From Sphingomonas sp. J315 (lineage in GTDB: Bacteria > Pseudomonadota > Alphaproteobacteria > Sphingomonadales > Sphingomonadaceae), in NCBI RefSeq assembly GCF_024666595.1, contig NZ_CP088296.1:2346501-2410500 (forward strand): 64,000 nucleotides of DNA. The letters are read 5' to 3'. The notes beneath the pieces are model-generated. The model saw nothing but the letters and a program-made list of their open reading frames with translations. It was not told the origin of the DNA and did no database searches. Of this stretch, positions 24,352 through 32,822 are shown piece after piece (positions within the stretch are counted from its first letter, which is position 1; every line of letters begins with the position of its first letter). Both the position numbers and the translations under genes were made by a program.

Positions 24352-25074
24352 ATGAGCGACGGGGCGGCGCCGGTACGGATCAATGCGGGTCAGGTCGCGG
24401 GCGGGCATTTCCGTTACTACGACTATGTGATGGCGGCGTTCTGCGTCATCCTCGTCCTGTCCAACGTGGTGGGCGCGGCAAAGGTCGCGACGCTCGGTGG
24501 CCTGACCTTCGGCGCGGGCATCCTGTTCTTCCCCTTGTCCTATGTGATCGGCGACGTGCTCACCGAAATCTATGGCTATGCGCGCGCGCGCCGGGTGATC
24601 TGGGCCGGATTCGCCGCGACCTTCTTTGCCGCCCTGATGTGCTGGGTGATCGTCGCGATGCCGCCAGCCCCCGGCTGGGAGGGGCAGGAGGTCTATGAGG
24701 CCGCGTTCGGCCAGGTATGGCGGATCGTCGGCGCATCGATGATCGCCTTCTGGGCGGGCGAATTCGTCAACTCCTATGTGCTGGCACGGCTGAAGCTGCG
24801 CACTCAAGGTCGGCATTTGTGGCTGCGCACGATCGGGTCGACCGTGTTCGGTCAGGGTGTCGACAGCCTGATCTTCTACCCGCTCGCATTCCTGGGCGTG
24901 TGGACGACCGAACAGGTGCTGGTCGTGATGGTCACCAACTGGGGGCTGAAGGTGTTGTGGGAGGTCGTGCTGACCCCGGTCACCTATGCCGTAGTCGGCT
25001 TCCTCAAGAAGCGCGAAGGGGTGGATGTGTTCGACGAGGGCACCGACTTTACCCCTTTCCGCACCAAGGTTTGA
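24352..25074 (+). CDS. yhhQ: Queuosine-precursor transporter, YhhQ/VUT family
   Basis: This 240-residue inner-membrane protein of the VUT/YhhQ family imports the queuosine precursor preQ0. Six or so membrane segments are visible (MAAFCVILVLSNVVGAAKV, AGILFFPLSYVIGDVLTEIY, the family signature; then IWAGFAATFFAALMCWVIVA and others). The charged motif YVIGDVLTEIYGYARAR is diagnostic. The ATG at 24352 follows a G-rich ribosome site. It is the first chromosomal gene beyond the ICE. Confidence 0.88.
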   Translation: MSDGAAPVRINAGQVAGGHFRYYDYVMAAFCVILVLSNVVGAAKVATLGGLTFGAGILFFPLSYVIGDVLTEIYGYARARRVIWAGFAATFFAALMCWVIVAMPPAPGWEGQEVYEAAFGQVWRIVGASMIAFWAGEFVNSYVLARLKLRTQGRHLWLRTIGSTVFGQGVDSLIFYPLAFLGVWTTEQVLVVMVTNWGLKVLWEVVLTPVTYAVVGFLKKREGVDVFDEGTDFTPFRTKV

Positions 25075-25135
25075 CGGATCGCAAAGCGCGCGCGGGATAA
25101 CCGACGCATCGTCGCTCTCAACAAGGAGACCGACG

Positions 25136-25540
25136 ATGAACATGCCGCTTCACCAGACCGCTTTCGCCGATGCGACCGCGCTGCCCCGTGCCCGGGGCGC
25201 GCATGTGTTCGACCTGCATCCCGCGCTGCATATCGGGGTGTTCGCCGGCTTCTTCGCCTATCTCGGCATCATGTGGGCGGCGTTCGGGGAGAAGGGGCTG
25301 GTGATCCCCTTTGCGATCTTCGCCGTGTTCCTTGCTGGCGCATTCATTGTCCCGGCCTGGTGGGCGCGCGTCGCACCGGGTGAGGGGCGCGCACCGAGCT
25401 TTGCCGATTTCATGGCGCAGGGTCTGCAGACGGGGACCGGCCATCTCAGCGCAGGCGGCGCGATCGTCCAGGTCATGATCATGCCGGTGATGCTGATGGT
25501 CTGGGGCCTGATCGTCGCTGCATTCCGCTTTGCAGTCTGA
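25136..25540 (+). CDS. Small inner-membrane protein of unknown function
   Basis: This 134-residue protein has two adjacent hydrophobic helices near residues 33-78 (IGVFAGFFAYLGIMWAAFG, VIPFAIFAVFLAGAFIVPAW). A third lies at the C-terminus (VMIMPVMLMVWGLIVAAF). I do not recognise a family. AAGGAG lies eight bases before the ATG. It is followed by a classic terminator and stands between yhhQ and the FNR-type regulator. Confidence 0.7.
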   Translation: MNMPLHQTAFADATALPRARGAHVFDLHPALHIGVFAGFFAYLGIMWAAFGEKGLVIPFAIFAVFLAGAFIVPAWWARVAPGEGRAPSFADFMAQGLQTGTGHLSAGGAIVQVMIMPVMLMVWGLIVAAFRFAV

Positions 25541-25561
25541 ACCTCGAACCCTCACCTCACA

Positions 25562-25594
25562 GCGGGCGAACCGATGGTTCGCCCGCGCTTTTTT
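25562..25594. terminator. Rho-independent terminator
   Basis: A perfect 11-bp stem GCGGGCGAACC / GGTTCGCCCGC with loop GAT is followed by GC and six T. It ends the 25136 gene and lies just before the stop of the convergent regulator gene. Confidence 0.88.
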
Positions 25595-25598
25595 CGGT

Positions 25599-26300
25599 TC
25601 AGCCCTCAGCGAGCGCGTCGAGCGCGGCGCGGTCGCGGATCACGATGCCGTGGCTGCCCTGTCGCATGATGACGCCAGCAGCTTCCAGTCCGGTCAGCGT
25701 CCGGCTCACCGTCTCGATCGTCACGCCCAGCAACTGCGCCATCTCGCCCCGCGTCAGCGGCAGGTCGAAGCTCTCGGCATTATGGCACGGTGCGGGGCTG
25801 GCCGCGCGGGCAAAGGCGAGGATCAGCGCCGCGACCCGCCCCTTGGCCTGACGCTTGGAGATCAGGTCGATCAGCGCGCGGCTCTCGTTCAGCTCGCGGC
25901 TGACTTCGGCGAGCAGGCGGCGGGCCAGCGCGGGGCGGGTGTCGCTTAGCGCCTCGACCCGCGACGCAGGGAACAGGCACGCCTCGCATTCGGTGAGCGC
26001 GGTGACGTGCAATGTCGCGGTCGGTGCGAACAGCTGGCCCAGCATCCCGGCGGGGTGGACCAAAGCGACGATCCGTTCGGTCCCGTCGCGGTCGATGGTC
26101 GACATCTTCGCCGCGCCGCGGGTCAGCGTCGCGCAGACCGTGGCGCTGTCGCCCGCCGCAACGATCGTCTCGCCGCGCGCATAACGGCGGTGGTGTCCGA
26201 TCCGGGCAAGCTCGCCGCGATCCTCGGGCGACAGCGCAGAGCAGACGGCGCGATCGGCGACCGGACAGGTGTCGCAGACGATCGGGGCCGGGCCGCTCAT
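25599..26300 (-). CDS. Crp/Fnr-family regulator, FNR-type
   Basis: This 233-residue regulator has an N-terminal cysteine cluster (C9, C12, C20 in VCDTCPVADRAVC) and further cysteines at about 105 and 108 (TECEACLF). Together they suggest an oxygen-sensing iron-sulfur centre like FNR/FnrN. A cyclic-nucleotide-like beta domain and a C-terminal HTH follow (LTRGEMAQLLGVTIETVSRT). The recognition helix ETVSR matches the E-x-x-S-R pattern that reads FNR boxes. It probably controls low-oxygen genes elsewhere. It ends upstream of purQ on the same strand, but there is no sign of a shared role. Confidence 0.85.
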   Translation of the reverse strand: MSGPAPIVCDTCPVADRAVCSALSPEDRGELARIGHHRRYARGETIVAAGDSATVCATLTRGAAKMSTIDRDGTERIVALVHPAGMLGQLFAPTATLHVTALTECEACLFPASRVEALSDTRPALARRLLAEVSRELNESRALIDLISKRQAKGRVAALILAFARAASPAPCHNAESFDLPLTRGEMAQLLGVTIETVSRTLTGLEAAGVIMRQGSHGIVIRDRAALDALAEG

Positions 26301-26304
26301 CCCC

Positions 26305-26970
26305 TTACATCACCGCTTCGAGCAGCCCTTCGAACAGGCGGCGGCCGTCGGTGCCGCCATGCGCCGCTTCGACCTTGCGTTCGGGGTGCGGCATCATGCC
26401 CAGCACATTGCCGCCGCCGTTGACGATGCCCGCGATTTGCCGTGCGCTGCCATTGACGTCGCTGGCGTAGCGGAACGCGACGCGGCCCTCGCCTTCGATC
26501 CGGTCGAGGGTCTCGGCATCGGCGAAGTAATTGCCGTCATGATGCGCGACGGGGATAGAGATCGTCTCGCCCGCATCATAGCGGCTGGTGAAGATCGACT
26601 GGCTGTTCTCGACCGTCAGCGCGACGTCGCGGCACACGAAGTTGAGGCCGGAGTTGCGCATCAGCGCGCCGGGCAGCAGACCGGTTTCGGTCAGCACCTG
26701 AAACCCGTTGCAGATACCGATCACCGGCACGCCGCGATTCGCCGCATCAACCACCGCGCGCACCACTGGCGAGCGCGCCGCAATCGCGCCGCAGCGCAGG
26801 TAATCGCCATAGGAAAAGCCGCCGGGCAGCGCGATCAGGCCAAGGCCGTCGGGCAGGTCGCTCTCGCCGTGCCACACCATGTGGGGCTTGGTCCCGGTCA
26901 CGCTCTCGATCGCCACCGCCAGGTCACGGTCGCAGTTCGATCCGGGAAAGACGATGACGGCGGTCTTCAT
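26305..26970 (-). CDS. purQ: Phosphoribosylformylglycinamidine synthase subunit PurQ
   Basis: This is the glutaminase subunit of FGAM synthase (purine pathway step 4), supplying ammonia to PurL. The 221-residue class-I amidotransferase has the nucleophile Cys in GICNGFQVL, an oxyanion and substrate region [20 protein letters not shown], and the His/Glu pair in [10 protein letters not shown]. The ATG at 26970 overlaps the purS stop as ATGA. PurL is not in this window. Confidence 0.95.
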   Translation of the reverse strand: MKTAVIVFPGSNCDRDLAVAIESVTGTKPHMVWHGESDLPDGLGLIALPGGFSYGDYLRCGAIAARSPVVRAVVDAANRGVPVIGICNGFQVLTETGLLPGALMRNSGLNFVCRDVALTVENSQSIFTSRYDAGETISIPVAHHDGNYFADAETLDRIEGEGRVAFRYASDVNGSARQIAGIVNGGGNVLGMMPHPERKVEAAHGGTDGRRLFEGLLEAVM

Positions 26971-27197
26971 GCCTTTTCGATCCGGTAGTTTTCGATGACG
27001 GTGTTCGCGAGCAGCTTGCTGCACATCGCGTCGATGTCCGCGTCGCTGGTATCGTCGGCAACGTCGAGTTCGATCAGCTTGCCGACCCGCGCCTCGCCCA
27101 CGCCCGAAAAGCCGAGCGAGCCGAGCGCATGCTCGATCGCCTTGCCCTGTGGGTCCAGCACGCCGTTCTTGAGGGTGACGACGATGCGCAGCTTCAT
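26967..27197 (-). CDS. purS: Phosphoribosylformylglycinamidine synthase subunit PurS
   Basis: This 76-residue small subunit bridges PurQ and PurL. The typical sequence is [20 protein letters not shown], then [20 protein letters not shown] and a closing [11 protein letters not shown]. It is encoded directly upstream of purQ with overlapping stop and start. A small membrane-protein gene on the opposite strand separates it from purC. Confidence 0.93.
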   Translation of the reverse strand: MKLRIVVTLKNGVLDPQGKAIEHALGSLGFSGVGEARVGKLIELDVADDTSDADIDAMCSKLLANTVIENYRIEKA

Positions 27198-27344
27198 GGG
27201 TGTTCCTCCGGGGGATTTGCCGCGCCCTATGGGCCGATGCGCGCGGCTCCGCAAGATTTCATCGGCCATTTACCGCGTTGTGCGACACTCGGCCTCGCCG
27301 AGTCGCCGCCGCGGGGGCGGGCCTTGGCGTGGAGTAAGGGCGTA

Positions 27345-27494
27345 ATGGCATTTCTGGCGATCACCCTGTTCGTCGCGCTGGCGGCATTCGGCAGGGACTA
27401 TTTCGGGTGGAGCGATCCGAGCGGACAGATTCAGATCGCGCTGATCTGTTCGTTCATCTTCGGCATCATCGCCGGGCTGAAGGCGAAGGGGTAA
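27345..27494 (+). CDS. Small hydrophobic protein (49 residues)
   Basis: The product is two short membrane helices: AFLAITLFVALAAFGRDYFG and IQIALICSFIFGIIAGLKAK. GGAG lies 11 bases before the ATG, with AAGGG closer. No family is recognised; similar tiny membrane proteins are often annotated near purC in sphingomonads. It is convergent with purC across a long inverted repeat. Confidence 0.55.
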   Translation: MAFLAITLFVALAAFGRDYFGWSDPSGQIQIALICSFIFGIIAGLKAKG

Positions 27495-27514
27495 GGCGAC
27501 CTTTTTTTGGTAGG

Positions 27515-27599
27515 CGGTACCGGCCCGCTCCCCCACCCGGCCACCCATCGGCAGGATATTCTGGAATGGGTGGCCGGGTGGGGGAGCGGGCCGGTACCG
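27515..27599. repeat. Perfect 34-bp inverted repeat with 17-base loop
   Basis: CGGTACCGGCCCGCTCCCCC... (27515-27548) is exactly complementary to 27566-27599. It lies between the convergent 27345 and purC genes, after seven T on one side. It may serve as a bidirectional terminator, but the length and perfect match suggest a REP/MITE-like repeat unit. It differs in sequence from the REP pair at 49.8 and 51.1 kb. Confidence 0.75.
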
Positions 27600-27629
27600 G
27601 TTCAGCGCAGCTGAACACAAAGCAAAGGC

Positions 27630-28412
27630 TTACTTCCCGCGCTTCTTGCGGTGCGTCTCGAGGTCCAGCACCGCCGAATCCGCGCCTTCGGGCAGCAGTC
27701 CCAGGCGGCGCGCGACTTCCTGATAGGCTTCGACTTCCCCGCCCAGATCGCGGCGGAACCGGTCCTTGTCGAGCTTCTCGCCGCTGGCCATGTCCCAAAG
27801 ACGACAGCCATCGGGGCTGATTTCGTCGGCCAGGATGATGCGGGCATAGCCGTTTTCGTCGAAGATCCGCCCGAATTCGAGCTTGAAGTCGACCAGCCGG
27901 ATACCGATCCCCGCGAACAGGCCCGACATGAAATCGTTCACGCGGATCGCCATGTCGGCCATGTCGTGCAGCTCTTCCTGAGCGGCCCAGCCAAAGCACA
28001 GGATATGTTCGTCGGTGACCAGCGGGTCGCCGAGCGCGTCGTCCTTGAAATAATATTCGATGATCGTGCGGGGCAGCGGCGTGCCCTCCTCGATCCCCAG
28101 CTTCTTGGCCAGCGATCCGGCCACGACGTTGCGGACCACGACTTCGATCGGGACGATCTCGACCTGCCGAATCAGCTGCTCGCGCATGTTCAGGCGGCGG
28201 ATGAAGTGCGTCGGGATGCCGATATTGCCGAGCAACGTGAAGATATGCTCGGAAATCCGGTTGTTGAGCACGCCCTTGCCGTTGATCGTGCCCTTTTTCT
28301 GGGCGTTGAACGCGGTCGCGTCGTCCTTGAAATACTGGATCAGCGTGCCGGGTTCGGGGCCTTCATAGAGGATCTTGGCCTTGCCCTCATAGATCTGGCG
28401 GCGGCGTGCCAT
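27630..28412 (-). CDS. purC: SAICAR synthase PurC
   Basis: PurC joins aspartate to CAIR in step 8 of purine synthesis. The 260-residue protein shows the family pattern: [59 protein letters not shown] and [12 protein letters not shown]. It is on the same strand as purS-purQ but separated by a gene and repeat on the other strand. A hairpin at 28436-28467 precedes it. Confidence 0.95.
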   Translation of the reverse strand: MARRRQIYEGKAKILYEGPEPGTLIQYFKDDATAFNAQKKGTINGKGVLNNRISEHIFTLLGNIGIPTHFIRRLNMREQLIRQVEIVPIEVVVRNVVAGSLAKKLGIEEGTPLPRTIIEYYFKDDALGDPLVTDEHILCFGWAAQEELHDMADMAIRVNDFMSGLFAGIGIRLVDFKLEFGRIFDENGYARIILADEISPDGCRLWDMASGEKLDKDRFRRDLGGEVEAYQEVARRLGLLPEGADSAVLDLETHRKKRGK

Positions 28413-28435
28413 GCGGAGTCCTTCAGAAACGCGGT

Positions 28436-28467
28436 GCCCCGGCGGCACGGTCGCGCGTCGCCGGGGC
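28436..28467 (-). terminator. Hairpin downstream of the DUF4349 gene
   Basis: GCCCCGGCG (28436-28444) pairs perfectly with 28459-28467 around 14 bases. It is placed just after the DUF4349 stop and upstream of purC. No T run follows, so it is a possible rather than certain terminator. Confidence 0.45.
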
Positions 28468-28508
28468 TGTAGGGGCGGGCCTATATCGGAAGCCAGCCCT
28501 GCGTGCAA

Positions 28509-29405
28509 TCAATCGCTGGTCGGCGGAATGACCGGTTTGCGGCGTCGGCGCCAGCGCATTCCCAGCCAGATCAGCGGACCGAACACCAGCACCCATGGAG
28601 CCAGAACGATGACGATAGTCAGCAACCCGCGTAGCCCGATCAGGAACAGGCTTCCCGAATCCGCAAATGTGTCGCCAAGCTGCGCGCCGAACCCGCCCGC
28701 TTCGGCCGCCTGTGCGTTGTAGCCGATCTCGATAGTGGAGAAGGCGACCCGACCTTTCAGCTCGGCGAGCCACGCCTTGCCCTGATCCAGCTCCTCCTGC
28801 GCTTCGGCCACCGCGCGCTCGGCGGCGACGAGGTCGGCAACGCTGCCCTGCCGTGTGCGCAGGATTTCGGTGAGGCGGCTGACCAGCAATTCGCGTTGGC
28901 GGATGCGCGCCTCCGCGTCGACCATTTGCTTGGACACGTCCTCCGCCTCGATCGCGGTGTCGACCGGGCGGCCGCCCTTGTCCGACGCGGCCTTGTTGAG
29001 CGAATCGAGGAAGGCGCGCGCACTCTTGCTCTCGACGCGCAGCTTCAGCGTGCCCTCGCCGCGCTCGGCCTCGCCGCCGGATCGCTGCAGCCCGCCGACC
29101 TGACAGCGCGCCGCCCCCATCTTGTCGCACAGCGTGACATGCGCCTGTTGCAACGCCGGGATCGCGTCGCCCGGAAGGCGGTACCCGACCCGGTAGATAT
29201 AGGCGATGCGGGGCAGGGTGACGGCGATCGGATCGGTCGCCGCCCCGGGTGAGGCGGCGGCGTCCGGCTTCGCCTCCATCGGCTCGGCGGCGGCATCGGC
29301 GGTAACCATCCGCTCCTCCGCCACACCCGATTGACTGGCCTGTCCGCAGGCTGCGAGCAGCGCCAGTCCCAGCAGCATCGGCGATCGCGTCCACATCCGG
29401 CTCAT
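28509..29405 (-). CDS. DUF4349 lipoprotein with C-terminal membrane anchor
   Basis: The 298-residue product starts with a lipoprotein signal (lipobox LALLAACG, Cys near residue 20). A low-complexity linker, a DUF4349 domain (LPRIAYIYRVGYRLPGDAIP, LKLRVESKSARAFLDSL), a coiled coil (residues about 165-215) and a C-terminal helix plus basic tail (ILAPWVLVFGPLIWLGMRWRRRRKP-like) follow. This is the usual DUF4349 layout; function unknown, envelope-associated. The ATG at 29405 is best spaced from GGAGGG; one at 29411 is too close. A related lipoprotein is encoded at 29850-30386. Confidence 0.82.
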   Translation of the reverse strand: MSRMWTRSPMLLGLALLAACGQASQSGVAEERMVTADAAAEPMEAKPDAAASPGAATDPIAVTLPRIAYIYRVGYRLPGDAIPALQQAHVTLCDKMGAARCQVGGLQRSGGEAERGEGTLKLRVESKSARAFLDSLNKAASDKGGRPVDTAIEAEDVSKQMVDAEARIRQRELLVSRLTEILRTRQGSVADLVAAERAVAEAQEELDQGKAWLAELKGRVAFSTIEIGYNAQAAEAGGFGAQLGDTFADSGSLFLIGLRGLLTIVIVLAPWVLVFGPLIWLGMRWRRRRKPVIPPTSD

Positions 29406-29596
29406 CGGCATCCCTCCAGCGACGTCGGCGCCTCACTCCGGCGCTGGCGATATCACACCATGAAGGAGGGAATTGAGCAATGCCCCATTTCTGCCACAAT
29501 CTGACGCCGTCGATTCAGCCCGGATTGTCGTCCCGATTGAACCAGCGCTGGATCGCGTTGCGCCGCTCGGGTTCGCCCTGCTCGCGATAGGGGTCG

Positions 29597-29839
29597 TCAT
29601 CCTCGTTGGTCGCGGGGGGCGGGCGCGCCACTGGTGCCGTGGATCAGCAGGCGCAGCAGCAGCACCGCGACCACCATCAGCAACAGCCAGGGGCCGACCG
29701 ACGCCAGCACCTGGGCAATCCCTGCGGCGGAATTAACCAGCTTGTCGCCCGCGTCACGGAAGCTGGCGTCCGCCGATCCGTTCAGGCCGGGGGCGGGGGT
29801 GCCCGAGGCATAGGTGATCAGCACCGGCGCGGTCGCCAT
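29597..29839 (-). CDS. Small membrane protein downstream of a DUF4349-like lipoprotein
   Basis: This 80-residue protein has one strong hydrophobic helix (VGPWLLLMVVAVLLLRLLIHG) near the C-terminus. It starts ten bases after the stop of the 29850-30386 lipoprotein gene. Together the two reproduce the parts of the single DUF4349 protein at 28509-29405 (lipoprotein domain, then membrane helix), so they may work as a split version. Family not recognised. Confidence 0.6.
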   Translation of the reverse strand: MATAPVLITYASGTPAPGLNGSADASFRDAGDKLVNSAAGIAQVLASVGPWLLLMVVAVLLLRLLIHGTSGAPAPRDQRG

Positions 29840-29849
29840 CGTCTCGCCG

Positions 29850-30386
29850 CTATCGGCTTCCGATTCTGGCGATCACGTCGAGCGCGGTCTGCAGCCGCCG
29901 CGCACGCTCCTGCTGGACCGGATCGTTGCTCGCCTGCGCATTGGCGAGCTGTTCGCGCAGCCGCCCGACCAGCGCGTTGGAGCGCGCGGTCGCGGTTGCG
30001 TCTGCCCCCGCGATCTCGGTTTCGACCAGCGCGCCGCTGGCACCGACCACCACCTTGGTCGCGGCCTCGCCGAAATTGCGCGCGACGGCGGGATCGATGC
30101 GGAAGGTGAGCGTCGCGGCGATCCGGTTCGCCTCATCGACGCGATAGCGCAGCGACAGGATGCGGCAGCGTGCCGGGCCGAGCTTGTCGCAGCCGGCCGC
30201 GTGCGATTCGACCACTGCCTTCACATGGTTGCCCGGTACCTTGTACGCATAGCGATAATCGAACGCCCCGCCGGTCGCGGTCAGCGCGGCCACGGCTTCG
30301 CTGCTGATCTTGTCCGAATCCTTTTTGGGCGCGGCCTCGCACCCGGCCAGCACCAGCGCGGCGACAATCAGTGCACCGAATCGCAT
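29850..30386 (-). CDS. DUF4349-like lipoprotein
   Basis: This 178-residue lipoprotein (MRFGALIVAALVLAGCEA, lipid-modified Cys at 16) resembles the N-terminal and coiled-coil parts of the DUF4349 protein at 28509-29405. FDYRYAYKVPGNHVKAVVES matches IAYIYRVGYRLPGDAIPALQ in layout, and CDKLGPARCRI matches CDKMGAARCQV. It lacks the C-terminal membrane anchor, which may be supplied by the next gene. The two genes look like diverged duplicates. Function unknown. Confidence 0.75.
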   Translation of the reverse strand: MRFGALIVAALVLAGCEAAPKKDSDKISSEAVAALTATGGAFDYRYAYKVPGNHVKAVVESHAAGCDKLGPARCRILSLRYRVDEANRIAATLTFRIDPAVARNFGEAATKVVVGASGALVETEIAGADATATARSNALVGRLREQLANAQASNDPVQQERARRLQTALDVIARIGSR

Positions 30387-30487
30387 TCGAATCCCCCCTG
30401 CGAAATCGTTCCGCCGACGATAGGGCTTTTGGTAAACGGCCGGAAGGGCGCGCATCCTGCGTGGTCCCGAATCGGGAAGCTGTCGGG

Positions 30488-31288
30488 TCACTCCTTCGGA
30501 CACCCCGCGAAATGCCGGGTGAGCAGCGCCTTCCACGCCGCATCGCCCCGCGGCAATTCGGCCTTTAGCTGGAGCCGAAAATCGGCATAGCCGTCATGGT
30601 TGGGGCGGCCCCATTGCACATCGACGATGTGGCCTTCGCGCGCGTCGATCCAGATCGGCCCGCCGCCCTTGTCGCCGAATGCCGGGCCGGCGACGTCAAA
30701 ACGCAGCGTGTTGCGGTCCAGATGGCGTTCGGCGCTGACGAACGTCGCTTCGGCCTTGCCCAGCCAGCGCAGGAATTCGTCAGGCCTGGATGGATCGGTC
30801 CAGACCAGCGCCATGCCGAATGAAAAGGGTGCCCGCTGCGGCCCGCGCGCGACCAGCGCCGCGCCCAATGTCGCCAGGTCATAGTCGTAGAGGTGCCAGG
30901 GCCGGTCGGGCGCGTCGATGCCCAGCTCGAGCTTCCGGTCGCCGAGATCGAGGCTGATCGCGATCCGCTTTGCCGCGCCGTCATGCGTCATCACCCCGAT
31001 CGTCCGGCTGGTCGCGCCCGGCGCGAGGCGCCCGGCGATCAGCTTCGACGCCTCGCCGGTCACCGGGTCGACATGGGCGGTGACGAACGCCGCGCCGGTG
31101 CAGCGCGCGCGCATCTTGTACACCTCGATCCGGTCGGGCGCGGCGCGGTGGACATAGATCTGTTCCTCTTCGCCACCCGCGATGTTCGATCGCTGATAGT
31201 GAAAGGTGCGTCCGGTTTCGTCGGGTGCGGGTCCCGCCGCTGCCGCCCCGCCTTGTCCGGCCAGCGCGACCGCCATGATCCAGCTCAT
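30488..31288 (-). CDS. Uncharacterised exported protein
   Basis: This 266-residue protein has a short hydrophobic N-terminus (MSWIMAVALAGQGGAAAAG) that could be a signal peptide. A soluble beta-rich region follows (RTFHYQRSNIAGGEEEQIYV, IEVYKMRARCTGAAFVTAHV, and a C-terminal HFAGCPKE). No family is recognised. AGGAGGG precedes the ATG at 31288 at good distance. A small inverted repeat with AT-rich sequence lies just upstream. Confidence 0.65.
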   Translation of the reverse strand: MSWIMAVALAGQGGAAAAGPAPDETGRTFHYQRSNIAGGEEEQIYVHRAAPDRIEVYKMRARCTGAAFVTAHVDPVTGEASKLIAGRLAPGATSRTIGVMTHDGAAKRIAISLDLGDRKLELGIDAPDRPWHLYDYDLATLGAALVARGPQRAPFSFGMALVWTDPSRPDEFLRWLGKAEATFVSAERHLDRNTLRFDVAGPAFGDKGGGPIWIDAREGHIVDVQWGRPNHDGYADFRLQLKAELPRGDAAWKALLTRHFAGCPKE

Positions 31289-31298
31289 GCTTACCCTC

Positions 31299-31320
31299 CT
31301 GTATTGTTCATATAATACAG
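31299..31320 (-). promoter_or_regulatory. AT-rich inverted repeat overlapping the probable promoter of the 30488-31288 gene
   Basis: CTGTATT (31299-31305) and AATACAG (31314-31320) form a perfect 7-bp inverted repeat with 8 bases between. It includes TATTAT/TATAAT-like sequence. It ends 10 bases from the start codon and overlaps the ribosome site. It could be an operator-promoter or a translational hairpin. Confidence 0.4.
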
Positions 31321-31349
31321 TGGGCGGCGCTTGTCACGCGCACCGAGCC

Positions 31350-32822
31350 TTACCGACCCGCACCCAATGCCCAGTTCGCGCCGACTTGACCGGTAAACAC
31401 CGGCCTGCGGCGACGCAGCTCATTCTGTGCGAGCGGGCTGAAGTCGCGGTATCGCGCCATGCGCGCAACGGTCCCGCGCGCGGCGATCCGGTAATGATAG
31501 CGCAACTGCGCCAGCCGTGGCGGGCGCTGGGCGTTCACGATTCGCGTCATCAGCGCATGGCCATCGATCCGGGCGGGATCAGCGGCCTCCAGCAGGTCGA
31601 GCGGTTTGAGCATCGGCATGGCGAGTTCGAGCGCCTGGCCTGCCCGGCCATCGACCAGTGCCGCTTCGGCGGCGATTGCGCGGCACCGCGCGCTCGCGAT
31701 GCCGATCCGACCGCCGCTTTCGAGACCGCTGATGCAGCGTTGCCCTTCGCGCAGCGCATCGGCCCGGCGTCCGGCGCCCAGCAGCGCGGCGGCAAGATCA
31801 CCATGCACGGCCAGCGTGCGGGGGTGGGTGGCCCCCAATCGACGGCTGCGGCGCTGCGCCAGTTGGACCAGCACGCGTTCGGCGCGCGCATGGTCGCCGA
31901 TGCGCGTCGCCAGACGGGCGAGGATGATGTCCGAATCGGTGATGTCCGGAAATTCGGCTAGAACGATCTGATCGCGGGCGTGCAGGTCGCGTTCCGCTGC
32001 GATGGCGGCGTTGAGAAAGCGGATTGCCTCGTTCACCTCGTCCATGCCGAACTGCGCGCCGGCGATCCTGGAATAGGCGATGACGAACTCGGTTCGCGGT
32101 GCCTCCCGGTCGTGCTCCAGCCGCGCGAGAAACCGGCGAAAGGCGGCGTCCGCGCGCTCGAAATCGCCCGTTGCCTGCAGCGTTTCGCCCAAGAGCAGAT
32201 CGAACCGCCGGACCAGGAAGAAGTTCGATCGCGCAATGCTCGCGCGGAACCGCTCCATCGGGATCAGCACTTGCTGCGCAGCAACCGCCTTATCCTGAAA
32301 CAGCAGATTATTGGCGTATCGCACCGTCGCGACGAGATGCTCGTTCGATCCCGCGCCGTAAACCTGGACGTACAGGGGCAGGATCCTCGCGTGCAGACGC
32401 TCGGCCTCGTCCCAGCGTCCCAGCCCGTCCAGCGCTGCGGCGAGGTTGCGATAGGCCGAGGCGCGCTCTTCTGCGGACAGGTGCGGGGTGCGGTCGGCGA
32501 TCTGGACCGCACGGCGTGAAAACGCCTCGCCGCGTGCGAAATCGGCAATATCGTTGGCGATCTTGCCGCCGGCGCGAAGCAGGTCGAAGCAGCGATCGTC
32601 TGTCGGTCGAGTGGCTTCGCACCGCGCAATCTCTGCCGCGGCCATTGCAAGCGCACCCTGGAGATCGCTCTTGCCATAGGCGTATTCGAGATTTTCGGGG
32701 AGCGGCCAGCGCTGAACCGGGGCCGCGAGCGCGGTGCCGGAAATCGGCGGTATCGCGATCAACAGCGCTGCAATGGTTCCGCTATTGTTTCCCCGGCACA
32801 GTGACCTAGTAAGTCCAGCCAT
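31350..32822 (-). CDS. Exported TPR-repeat protein
   Basis: This 490-residue protein has a signal peptide (GTIAALLIAIPPISGTALAA, likely cut before APVQRW) and a series of TPR-like helical pairs. Examples are ASAYRNLAAALDGLGRWDEA, LLLGETLQATGDFERADAAF and LAVHGDLAAALLGAGRRADA. It is probably a periplasmic scaffold; partner unknown. The ATG at 32822-32820 shares bases with the divergent parC ATG (CATG). No other in-frame ATG lies before the signal segment, but no ribosome site is visible. Confidence 0.7.
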   Translation of the reverse strand: MAGLTRSLCRGNNSGTIAALLIAIPPISGTALAAPVQRWPLPENLEYAYGKSDLQGALAMAAAEIARCEATRPTDDRCFDLLRAGGKIANDIADFARGEAFSRRAVQIADRTPHLSAEERASAYRNLAAALDGLGRWDEAERLHARILPLYVQVYGAGSNEHLVATVRYANNLLFQDKAVAAQQVLIPMERFRASIARSNFFLVRRFDLLLGETLQATGDFERADAAFRRFLARLEHDREAPRTEFVIAYSRIAGAQFGMDEVNEAIRFLNAAIAAERDLHARDQIVLAEFPDITDSDIILARLATRIGDHARAERVLVQLAQRRSRRLGATHPRTLAVHGDLAAALLGAGRRADALREGQRCISGLESGGRIGIASARCRAIAAEAALVDGRAGQALELAMPMLKPLDLLEAADPARIDGHALMTRIVNAQRPPRLAQLRYHYRIAARGTVARMARYRDFSPLAQNELRRRRPVFTGQVGANWALGAGR

